A stretch of 12,485 nucleotides of DNA from CABHOJ01 sp965649545 (lineage in GTDB: Bacteria > Pseudomonadota > Gammaproteobacteria > Burkholderiales > Methylophilaceae): positions 1 through 12,485 of the forward strand of contig CBFGLF010000046.1 of NCBI GenBank assembly GCA_965649545.1, in the 5' to 3' direction. The position numbers were made by a program, and so were the translations under genes. A model generated the notes under the pieces. It was given only the letters and a program-made list of their open reading frames with translations. It made no database searches and was not told the DNA's origin. Below are positions 6,377 to 12,485 of the stretch, in pieces; within the stretch, counting starts at the first letter, position 1; each line of letters starts with the position of its first letter.

Positions 6377-8338
6377 TCAAGGCGATTTGAACGCCTGGAT
6401 CATGCGCCGGAAAGCCGCCAGCGCTTCGGCGCTGATGTTACTGCGATAGCGCATGCCGGTATAGGCTTTCGTGATCGCTTCGATCTCCGCGGCACGTGCC
6501 GGCAACCTGCGTGTCGCACGCAGGCTGAAATCCAGCGGACCTTCGTGCGCGTAGCGCGTGAGGCCAGCCCGTTCGAGTTTGCGCAGGAACTGCAAGTAGA
6601 GTCTTTGTACCGGGTCGAGCAGGCGTTTTTTGCCGCGCAGCAGGAAGTAACTGATGAAGAGGCCGATGGTCGCGAGGCTGACGACCATGCCCAGCACCAG
6701 ATCCTGCCAGGAGAGATCGCTGCCGGTCAGGCGATTGAGTAACTCCATCTGCTTCTCCTGGTTATAGCCCAGCACCCATTGGTTCCAGCCGTTATTGACC
6801 GCATCCCAGTTGAGGTAGAGCTTGCGCAGCAGGGGGTAGTCCCTGCGGGCGAACACCGGGCCCAGATTGTCATTGGGCAGGGCGGCCTCGATGCCGGCAT
6901 TGACACGCTGGGGTGCGACGGCGGCGGTCGGGTCGACCCTGAGCCAGCCTTTTCCTTCCAGCCAGACCTCGGCCCAGGCGTGGGCATCGGATTGCCGGAC
7001 GATCAGGTAGTTGCCGACCGGGTTGAGTTCGCCGCCCTGATAACCTGTCACCACCCGTGCCGGGATGCCTGCGGCCCGCATCAGGTAGGCGAAGCTGCTG
7101 GCGTAATGCTCACAGAAGCCGCGGCGGGTATTGAACAGGAAGTCGTCGATAGGATTCGCGCCTAACAACGGCGGCGTCAGTGTGTAGAAGAACTGCTCGT
7201 TGCGGAACATGCCGAGGGCGGCTTCGACGATCTCCTGCGGGGATTTGCCTTCCGCGAGCCAGCGCTGGGCCAGTGCCACGGTGCGGGCGTTCTCGCCGTC
7301 ATGGATCTGCAGCGTGAGCTCCCGCGCCCGGTCCGGCAGGCTTTCGCCAAGCTTGTAATTGAAATGCGCGGCACCGTCATAGCGGATACGCGTGCGTACC
7401 GGCCGCTTGGACAGGGCTTGCATGTCACGTGTCCGCAGCGCGTCTGGCGGCATGGCCGCAGGCATCTCCAGCATCAATAGCCAGTTTCGGTTATGCGGTT
7501 CCAGGGTCACGGTATAGGGCACAGGTTCACCCAGCAGTTCCAGGGACTCCTGGCCGATGGGCAGGTCAGGGCTGCTCATGCTCCATTTGCGGCCGTCGAA
7601 ATGCCAGAGCACCGGGCCTCGCCAGTAGAGCGCGTTGTTCGGCGGGACTTTGCCCTTGAATTCGACCCGGAAGGCGGTCTTGCGCGACTGGCTGAGCTGG
7701 CTGATGTTGCCCGGCTCCATGGAATCGGAGAGACCGGTCATGCCTTCGTAAGCATCCTTGGGGATGCCCCACAGCGGTCCGGGGATACGCGGGAACAACA
7801 GGAACAGCAGCAGCATGAAGGGGATGGACTGCAAGAGCAGGTTACGCGCCAGTTTCAGCTTGAATCGCCAATCCAGGCCGCCATTCGGGTGGTTGACGCC
7901 GATCAGGGTGATGGTGAGGGCGATCAGCGGTAGCAGCAGGAACGCGCCGATGAGCATGGTCTGGTCGAACAGGAAAGCCGTGATGGCGGTGAAGTAGCCG
8001 ATGTAGACCACCAGCGTGAAGTCGCGCTTGCTACGGGTCTCCATCAGCTTCAGCGCCAGCATGATCACCAGCAGGGAGATGCTGGCGTCGCGACCGATGA
8101 AGCCGCGGTAGGTGATCAGGACGCCGATGCCGCCCAGCACCGTGATCGGCAGCAGGATCCACAGCGAGGGCAGATGCCAGGCATTGCGTTCGATGAGGTA
8201 GCGCCAACCGAAGAACAGGGCGATGAACACCGCGATCCAGGGCGAGAGGTAAGGCAGGATCAGCGCCATCACCAGGCCGATAGCGACCAGTAACCAATGT
8301 AGGTCGCTGGCGCTAGGCGGCAATGCGACCTGGCTCAC
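6377..8338 (-). CDS. membrane transglutaminase-like protein (DUF3488/TgpA family)
   Basis: A 653-residue inner-membrane protein. The first about 185 residues hold several membrane helices (roughly 15-44, 58-77, 87-99, 108-146, 165-183; the DUF3488 region). A large extracytoplasmic part follows, with a transglutaminase-like core: Cys409 in RRGFCEHYASSFAYLM, His453 in SDAHAWAEVWL and Asp469 in RVDPTAAV form the catalytic triad. A final helix at about 546-567 precedes a C-terminal cytoplasmic tail of about 85 residues. This is the TgpA architecture known from Pseudomonas aeruginosa, where the protein is needed for viability; its substrate is not settled. The start is GTG at 8338, overlapping the DUF58 stop as GTGA and preceded by GGAG at a 5-bp distance. 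It is the third gene of the moxR block. Confidence 0.95.
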   Translation of the reverse strand: MSQVALPPSASDLHWLLVAIGLVMALILPYLSPWIAVFIALFFGWRYLIERNAWHLPSLWILLPITVLGGIGVLITYRGFIGRDASISLLVIMLALKLMETRSKRDFTLVVYIGYFTAITAFLFDQTMLIGAFLLLPLIALTITLIGVNHPNGGLDWRFKLKLARNLLLQSIPFMLLLFLLFPRIPGPLWGIPKDAYEGMTGLSDSMEPGNISQLSQSRKTAFRVEFKGKVPPNNALYWRGPVLWHFDGRKWSMSSPDLPIGQESLELLGEPVPYTVTLEPHNRNWLLMLEMPAAMPPDALRTRDMQALSKRPVRTRIRYDGAAHFNYKLGESLPDRARELTLQIHDGENARTVALAQRWLAEGKSPQEIVEAALGMFRNEQFFYTLTPPLLGANPIDDFLFNTRRGFCEHYASSFAYLMRAAGIPARVVTGYQGGELNPVGNYLIVRQSDAHAWAEVWLEGKGWLRVDPTAAVAPQRVNAGIEAALPNDNLGPVFARRDYPLLRKLYLNWDAVNNGWNQWVLGYNQEKQMELLNRLTGSDLSWQDLVLGMVVSLATIGLFISYFLLRGKKRLLDPVQRLYLQFLRKLERAGLTRYAHEGPLDFSLRATRRLPARAAEIEAITKAYTGMRYRSNISAEALAAFRRMIQAFKSP

Positions 8339-9291
8339 GGCAGCTCCATCAAGGCCAGGGCTTCGAGACAGCGGTGGTAATGTGCATCGCTGTTGGCGGG
8401 ATTGATCGTCATGGCGGGCAATCGCAGGCCGTAGCTCTTGTGGGTGGCTTGCGCATCCATCACCCAGCGCGTGAGTTGCCGGATGCGTTGCTCGCCGTCC
8501 ACGCCCGGGGTCTGATCCCAGTCGAGCCAGAGCGTGCTCTGGCCTTCGCCCTGGAACAGTTTGGTCAGCAGGCCCTGTTCGCGGGAAGAGGCCTTCCAGT
8601 CAACGCGGCGCGGCGAATCGCCTAGCTGGTAGTCGCGATGGCCGGCGAAATCGTCATCCCCGCTGGATTGGTCCAGCGAGCCGGTCGCGCCCATGTCCGC
8701 GGTGTTCGGCACGGCGCTGGACTGGATCAAGGGGTGGGCGTAGACCAGGCAGCGCATCTCGATCGTGACATACGACCAGACATGGAATAGCCCAAGCGGG
8801 AACTCGGTGAAGAAGGTCACACGCCCCGCCTTCAGCCAGCCGCGTTTCTTGGTGGGTACTGACAGTTTGATGGTGCTTTCGCCGCCCGCCGGGATGTCGG
8901 TATAAACCGGCGGGATGCCTTCAAAATGGGCGGCGATGGCGTAGCGCGCACGTAATTGCTGTTCCGCGACGATCAGCTCGAACACCGCCTCCTCACCGGC
9001 GAACACCGGTTCGGCACGATGGGGACGGATATGGAGATTGGCCAGGTTGCGCCAGGTATGCAGCATGGCCACGTTGCCCATGCCGGCCAGCAGGAAGGTC
9101 AGGATGAAGCCCAGGCTCAGCGTGTAGTTGATGGAGCCGATGAGCATGCCGATGAGAATGGCGGCATAGAGGAATCCGTAGCGGGTGGGCAGGATGTAGA
9201 TGTGGCGACGGGTCAATATGGCCGGCGCGTGATCCGCCCTAGCGACGCGCAACCACGTTTTCCAGTCAGGCAATCTCAGGGGTGCAGCCAT
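8335..9291 (-). CDS. DUF58 domain protein
   Basis: A 318-residue protein with two closely spaced membrane helices near the N-terminus (about 38-54 and 58-76), followed by a soluble part. The DUF58 signature lies at 218-237: HRDYQLGDSPRRVDWKASSR, matching the family pattern Y-x-x-GD-x-x-R-x-[IV]-x-W-K. Genes of this family regularly sit between moxR and a transglutaminase gene, and the protein is thought to work with the MoxR ATPase, but no biochemical role is established. The ATG at 9291 begins 15 bp after the moxR stop, and the upstream Shine-Dalgarno is weak. The stop overlaps the downstream GTG start by 4 bp. The membrane helices place it in the inner membrane. Confidence 0.92.
   Translation of the reverse strand: MAAPLRLPDWKTWLRVARADHAPAILTRRHIYILPTRYGFLYAAILIGMLIGSINYTLSLGFILTFLLAGMGNVAMLHTWRNLANLHIRPHRAEPVFAGEEAVFELIVAEQQLRARYAIAAHFEGIPPVYTDIPAGGESTIKLSVPTKKRGWLKAGRVTFFTEFPLGLFHVWSYVTIEMRCLVYAHPLIQSSAVPNTADMGATGSLDQSSGDDDFAGHRDYQLGDSPRRVDWKASSREQGLLTKLFQGEGQSTLWLDWDQTPGVDGEQRIRQLTRWVMDAQATHKSYGLRLPAMTINPANSDAHYHRCLEALALMELP
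8344..8347 (-). promoter_or_regulatory. ribosome-binding site fixing the GTG start of the transglutaminase gene
   Basis: Read on the minus strand this is GGAG, 5 bp before the GTG at 8338. It lies inside the last codons of the DUF58 gene and supports a GTG start with coupled translation. Confidence 0.7.
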
Positions 9292-9306
9292 GCAGCGCTC
9301 AAGCCA

Positions 9307-10233
9307 TCAGGGAATGGCGACCGCATTCAGCAGGTGCGCCGATACGTCGCCGGCGTGTTCCATGCCGCTGGCAGCCTGCAAGCGGTGTCCGGCGATGCCC
9401 GGCAGCACGGCTTGCACGTCTTCCGGGAGCGCGTGGTCGCGCCCTTGCATCATGGCCCAGGCTTGCGCGCATTGCTTCAATGCCAGGCCGGCCCGTGGCG
9501 AGAGGCCGGCGGTGTAGCGCGATGCGTTGCGGGAATAATCGAGCAGGGCCTGGATATAGTCGAGCAGGGCCTCCGAGATGTGGATGCCATCTACCGCCTG
9601 CTGCAAGGCAATCAGTCCGGCGCCGTCGATGCAGGGTTTGATGCTGTCGATGGCGGAACGGCCGCCGTTGTTCTTCAGCAGTTCGCGCTCGGAACGGATG
9701 TCCGGATACCCGAGATGGATACGCATCAGGAAGCGGTCCAGTTGCGACTCGGGCAAGGGGAAGGTGCCGATGTGGTGTGTGGGGTTCTGGGTGGCGATAA
9801 CGAAGAACGGTTGCGGCAGCTTGCGGGTCTCGCCCTCCAGCGTCGCCTGGCCTTCTTCCATCACTTCGAGCAGGGCGCTCTGCGTCTTGGGGGTGGCGCG
9901 ATTGACTTCATCGGCCAGCAACACGTTGGTGAACACCGGGCCCGGATGGAACTTGAACGAGGCGCTGTTGCGGTCGTAGACTGACACGCCGAGGATATCG
10001 GCCGGCAACAGGTCGCTGGTGAACTGCACGCGCCGGAAGTCCAGCCCCAGCACCTGGGCCAGCGTATGGGCGAGGGTGGTCTTGCCCATGCCCGGCAGGT
10101 CTTCGATCAGCAGGTGGCCGCGTGCCAGGATGCAGGCGAGCGCCATGCGGATCTGGGCCTCCTTGCCGAGGATGATCTGGCTGGCGGCGGAAATGATGGA
10201 TTGCGTGACGTTTTGCATAGGGGGATGGATCAC
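9307..10233 (-). CDS. MoxR-family AAA+ ATPase
   Basis: A cytoplasmic AAA+ ATPase of 308 residues. The Walker A is PGMGKTT at 47-53 (Lys51, Thr52), the Walker B is VLLADEVNRA at 104-113 (Asp108, Glu109), sensor 1 is in FVIATQNP (Asn150), and ESQLDRF at 162-168 carries the conserved arginine. The C-terminal lid has SPRAG followed by the RDHALPEDVQAV segment typical of MoxR/RavA relatives. MoxR proteins act as chaperone-like remodelling ATPases on partners encoded nearby, here the DUF58 and transglutaminase proteins. Two starts are possible. GTG at 10233 overlaps the psiE-like stop as GTGA and would give coupling; ATG at 10218 gives a protein five residues shorter, starting MQNVTQ. Neither has a clear ribosome-binding site, and the GTG is given here. 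Confidence 0.94.
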   Translation of the reverse strand: MIHPPMQNVTQSIISAASQIILGKEAQIRMALACILARGHLLIEDLPGMGKTTLAHTLAQVLGLDFRRVQFTSDLLPADILGVSVYDRNSASFKFHPGPVFTNVLLADEVNRATPKTQSALLEVMEEGQATLEGETRKLPQPFFVIATQNPTHHIGTFPLPESQLDRFLMRIHLGYPDIRSERELLKNNGGRSAIDSIKPCIDGAGLIALQQAVDGIHISEALLDYIQALLDYSRNASRYTAGLSPRAGLALKQCAQAWAMMQGRDHALPEDVQAVLPGIAGHRLQAASGMEHAGDVSAHLLNAVAIP

Positions 10234-10706
10234 CGGGAAGAGGAAGCGTTCGTGGTATTGCCGTTTTTATCTGACCAGCGCACCAGCACATACATGATGC
10301 CCAGCATCAAGGCGGCGGCGACCCACATCGCGATATCGGTCGGCAAGGGTGTGGCTTCCTCCACCGGCATGACGATCAGCTTGCGCAGGACGACGATCAT
10401 GGCGACTTCGATGAAGGCCTCCACTTCCAGTTTGCTGCCCAGCAGGTAGCGGATCTCCGCCGTGATCAGCGCCGAGATCGACCACAGCAGCATCAAGGTG
10501 CCGAGCGCATGCAGGAACCCGTGCACCAGGTTATGGGCATTGGCCGCCTGCCTGACATCCTGGAAGAACAGCCAGGTGAACATCAACACGGCGATCGCCA
10601 GCGCCAGGCCGATGATGATGTGCGCGAAGCCGTTGAGCCAGATCATGGCGCGGACGGCAAACCGGTTGATGCCATGGAGTTCGCGAGGGATGTGGGGTTT
10701 CAACAT
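10230..10706 (-). CDS. PsiE-family inner-membrane protein
   Basis: A 158-residue membrane protein matching the phosphate-starvation-inducible PsiE family. It has four hydrophobic segments at about 28-48, 62-84, 96-112 and 124-144. The family stretch SKLEVEAFIEVAMIVVLRKLIV at 91-112 combines acidic and basic residues within the third segment. The N-terminus and the polar C-terminal tail (NGNTTNASSSR) are probably cytoplasmic. The function is unknown; the name comes from E. coli psiE, induced by phosphate starvation. No Pho box is evident upstream here. A moderate AGGA lies 9 to 10 bp before the ATG. The stop overlaps a possible GTG start of moxR by 4 bp, which makes it a candidate first gene of that operon. 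It starts 69 bp after the lysR stop. Confidence 0.85.
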   Translation of the reverse strand: MLKPHIPRELHGINRFAVRAMIWLNGFAHIIIGLALAIAVLMFTWLFFQDVRQAANAHNLVHGFLHALGTLMLLWSISALITAEIRYLLGSKLEVEAFIEVAMIVVLRKLIVMPVEEATPLPTDIAMWVAAALMLGIMYVLVRWSDKNGNTTNASSSR

Positions 10707-10775
10707 GCGGCGGGTCCTTTTGTGGTGACAGGTTCTTTTAATGGCAGGGTTGATCCAGACCCGCTGATTTTGGCA

Positions 10776-11678
10776 TTACATCAACAACTGTTCCAGTGTT
10801 AGTTGCTCCAGCGCCTGCAGCAGCCATTGCTGGGCTTTGCCGCCCTCGCTGCACCAGGCGATGTAGCTGATCACTTCCGGTTTCGGTTCGGCGACGCGCT
10901 TGATGACCAGTTTGCCCTGGGTCACATAGCGTTCCGCCAGGGGCTGGGGCAGATAGCCGACGCCCAGTCCCTGGATCTGCGCCTCCAGCTTGCTGCGCAT
11001 GTCAGGTACTGTGAGCACATCCTGGCCCGTGAGGATGCCGGAGGTCCTCGGCGGCAGGTTGCGGGAACTGTCCGCTGCCGAGATCGAGCGATACTGCATG
11101 ATGTCCTGGTTCTTCAGTGGTTCCGGCAACGCGGCCAATGGGTGGTGCGTGGCGACGGCGAACTGGAAAGGCACGACTCCCATGGCGCGGGTGGAGTAGC
11201 CCCCACCTGGCGGCCCTTCGCCGGGTGCGCCGATGGAGATGGCGGCACGCCGCGCGATCAGGGCATCCCAGCCGCCACCGTAGACCTCGCGGTGCAACCG
11301 CAGCCGTGTGCCGAACCCCTGCGCGTAGAATGCATCGAGAATGGGGTAGATCGCGGTGATGTCGAACAGGTCACTGATGGCAATGCCGAGTTCGGTCTCG
11401 ACGCCGGTGGCGACCCGTTTGACCCGAGCTTCGAGTTCACTGGCGGCCTGGAGCAGGTGCCGACCTTCACGCAGCAGCTCCGCCCCGGCTTCGGTGAGGA
11501 TGGCGCGATGGCCGCTACGGTCGAAGAGGGGGATGCCGAGGTCCTCCTCCAGCTTGCGGATGGTGTAGGTGACGGCAGAGGGCACGCGATACAGCGAATC
11601 CGCGGCGGCGGCGAAGCTGCCCTTGCGTGCGATCGCATCGATCACCTCCAGCGCTTCGAGCGATAGTTTTATATTCAT
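10776..11678 (-). CDS. LysR-type transcriptional regulator (YhaJ-like)
   Basis: A 300-residue LysR-family regulator. The N-terminal winged helix-turn-helix occupies about 1-62, with the recognition portion GSFAAAADSLYRVPSAVTYT at 20-39, followed by a linker helix (about 63-90) and an effector-binding domain from about 92 to 295. It is divergent from a pirin gene resembling E. coli yhaK, an arrangement like E. coli yhaJ-yhaK, so it probably regulates that pirin and itself. The effector is unknown. The ATG at 11678 gives the standard N-terminus (MNIKLSLEALEVIDAIARKG) but lacks a Shine-Dalgarno and lies inside one of two matching palindromes in the intergenic region. That position would suit autorepression. 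The same-strand psiE-like gene starts 69 bp after its stop, and no terminator is visible between them. Confidence 0.95.
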   Translation of the reverse strand: MNIKLSLEALEVIDAIARKGSFAAAADSLYRVPSAVTYTIRKLEEDLGIPLFDRSGHRAILTEAGAELLREGRHLLQAASELEARVKRVATGVETELGIAISDLFDITAIYPILDAFYAQGFGTRLRLHREVYGGGWDALIARRAAISIGAPGEGPPGGGYSTRAMGVVPFQFAVATHHPLAALPEPLKNQDIMQYRSISAADSSRNLPPRTSGILTGQDVLTVPDMRSKLEAQIQGLGVGYLPQPLAERYVTQGKLVIKRVAEPKPEVISYIAWCSEGGKAQQWLLQALEQLTLEQLLM

Positions 11679-11689
11679 ATTTTTTGAAT
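11673..11689. promoter_or_regulatory. palindrome 1, candidate LysR operator over the lysR start codon
   Basis: ATTCA at 11673-11677 and TGAAT at 11685-11689 form an inverted repeat with a 7-bp spacer. T11675 and A11687 satisfy the LysR T-N11-A rule. The lysR start codon (11676-11678) is inside it. The same arrangement recurs at 11750-11766. Confidence 0.6.
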
Positions 11690-11721
11690 GAGATATACAG
11701 AATAATTCGCTATTTATACGC

Positions 11722-11751
11722 TTTATACAGGATTAACATGCTTCATGTCAT
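11722..11751 (-). promoter_or_regulatory. candidate lysR promoter
   Basis: Read on the minus strand, ATGACA (11751-11746; five of six -35 bases) is followed after 18 bp by TATAAA (11727-11722; five of six -10 bases). A second TATAAA lies 9 bp further on (11718-11713). The -35 touches the second palindrome by two bases. Identified by eye only. Confidence 0.4.
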
Positions 11752-11766
11752 TCAAACACATTGAAT
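11750..11766. promoter_or_regulatory. palindrome 2, candidate LysR operator upstream of the pirin gene
   Basis: ATTCAA at 11750-11755 and TTGAAT at 11761-11766 form a perfect 6-bp inverted repeat around ACACA. T11752 and A11764 satisfy T-N11-A. The outer five bases of each arm are identical to palindrome 1. It ends 10 bp before the pirin ribosome-binding site, so binding here could act on pirin initiation or on the edge of the lysR promoter. Confidence 0.65.
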
Positions 11767-11776
11767 ACAAATCCTG

Positions 11777-11783
11777 AAAGGAG
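11777..11783 (+). promoter_or_regulatory. strong ribosome-binding site of the pirin gene
   Basis: AAAGGAG ends 7 bp before the ATG at 11791, a near-ideal Shine-Dalgarno and the clearest in the window. It contrasts with the divergent lysR start, which has none. Confidence 0.85.
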
Positions 11784-11790
11784 CAGCACC

Positions 11791-12485
11791 ATGATCACTT
11801 TAAGACGATCCGAAGAGCGCGGTCACGCCAACCACGGCTGGCTGGACAGCTACCATTCCTTCTCATTCGCCCGTTACTATGACCCGGAGCACATGGGTTA
11901 CTCCGTGTTGCGCGTGATCAACGAAGACGTGGTCGCCGGCGGACAAGGCTTCGGCATGCACCCGCATCGCGACATGGAGATCGTCACCTATATGCTGAAA
12001 GGCGCCATCCAGCACCGAGACAGCCTGGGTAACGGTTCGGTGATCAAGGCCGGCGACGTACAACGCATGACGGCCGGTACCGGCATCGTGCACAGCGAGT
12101 TCAACGCCTCGGAGCGCGAGGACGCCCACCTGCTGCAGATCTGGCTGTTGCCGGACCGCAACAACCTGACGCCCGGTTACGAGGAAAAGCACTTCGATGC
12201 GGCGGAGAAGCAGGATCGCTGGAAACTGATCGCCTCGCGTGGCGGCATCGGCGGCTCCCTGCATATCAACCAGGATGTCTCGCTCTATGCCAGCGTCATC
12301 AGCGAGGGCAAGACCCTGGACTATGCGATCGAAGCGGACCGTCGCCTCTACATCCAGGTCGCTCGTGGCCGTATCCGCCTCAACGACACCATGCTCGAAG
12401 CCGGCGATGCCGCCAAGGTCGATGCATTGGACGCCGTCAAGGTGGAAGCGCTGGAAGAGGCGGAGATCCTGCTGTTCGATCTGCC
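11791..12485 (+). CDS. pirin family protein, YhaK-like (3' end cut by the window)
   Basis: A bicupin of the pirin family; 231 codons are visible and the frame is still open at the window edge. E. coli YhaK is of about this length, so only a few residues should be missing. The N-terminal cupin contains the pirin metal site: His57 and His59 in GMHPHRDMEIVTYM, and His101 and Glu103 in GIVHSEFN. The opening GHANHGWLDSYHSFSFARYY (11-30) is the family hallmark. Some pirins have quercetin 2,3-dioxygenase activity, while YhaK has been linked to redox or nitrosative stress sensing; the role here is unknown. No signal peptide, so cytoplasmic. The start has a strong Shine-Dalgarno. The divergent LysR-type regulator is its likely controller. 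Confidence 0.95.
   Translation, partial: MITLRRSEERGHANHGWLDSYHSFSFARYYDPEHMGYSVLRVINEDVVAGGQGFGMHPHRDMEIVTYMLKGAIQHRDSLGNGSVIKAGDVQRMTAGTGIVHSEFNASEREDAHLLQIWLLPDRNNLTPGYEEKHFDAAEKQDRWKLIASRGGIGGSLHINQDVSLYASVISEGKTLDYAIEADRRLYIQVARGRIRLNDTMLEAGDAAKVDALDAVKVEALEEAEILLFDL

Noticed and set aside
8956..9984. 342-codon open frame on the plus strand opposite DUF58 and moxR
   Set aside because: It is antisense to two well-supported genes, with Gly/Gln/His/Arg-rich composition and no recognisable domain.
10707..10775. Terminator or Pho box between lysR and the psiE-like gene
   Set aside because: Only a short GGGT/ACCC inverted pair without a T run is seen, and nothing resembling a Pho box repeat.
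10803..11666. 287-codon open frame on the plus strand opposite lysR
   Set aside because: It mirrors nearly the whole lysR gene and has no plausible start signal or domain.
1..12485. CRISPR array, tRNA/rRNA gene, insertion sequence, prophage or defence system
   Set aside because: No regularly spaced repeats, cloverleaf, transposase motifs or defence-protein motifs were seen; every sizeable region is taken up by housekeeping-type genes.

Overview
This is a dense stretch of bacterial chromosome with high GC in the genes. It holds thirteen recognisable protein genes, little intergenic DNA, and no RNA gene, insertion sequence, CRISPR array or origin that I can see. Gene families and protein style (a YccA-type Bax-inhibitor protein, short cytoplasmic YkuD protein, short NagZ, TgpA/DUF58/MoxR block) suggest a betaproteobacterium, possibly Nitrosomonadales/Gallionellaceae. 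That placement is inference from memory, not a search.

Left block (1-4991, + strand): six tightly packed genes. They are the C-terminal part of a family 5 peptide-binding protein (cut by the window edge), a YkuD-fold L,D-transpeptidase/carboxypeptidase without a signal peptide, two DppB/DppC-type permeases, a queuosine-precursor (VUT/YhhQ) transporter and NagZ. The first five overlap at their stop/start junctions, and NagZ follows after 8 bp, so one transcript is likely. The importer, the YkuD enzyme and NagZ fit together as a peptidoglycan-fragment import and recycling module. No ABC ATPase gene is in view.

Middle (4992-5868): a monocistronic-looking yccA gene (+) with its own candidate promoter and a clear rho-independent terminator, convergent with the next block.

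Right-centre block (5869-10706, - strand): transcribed in the order psiE-like membrane protein, moxR AAA+ ATPase, DUF58 protein, TgpA-like membrane transglutaminase, tadA. MoxR, DUF58 and transglutaminase form a widespread conserved trio. tadA (wobble inosine formation) appears to ride at the end of the same transcript.

Right end (10776-12485): a LysR-type regulator (-) divergent from a YhaK-like pirin (+, its last few codons lost at the window edge). The AT-rich 112-bp gap between them contains two copies of the same 17-bp palindrome (ATTCA-N7-TGAAT), each satisfying the LysR T-N11-A rule. One lies over the lysR start codon and one just upstream of the pirin ribosome-binding site. This regulatory arrangement and the possible recycling cluster are the two most interesting items in an otherwise ordinary window.
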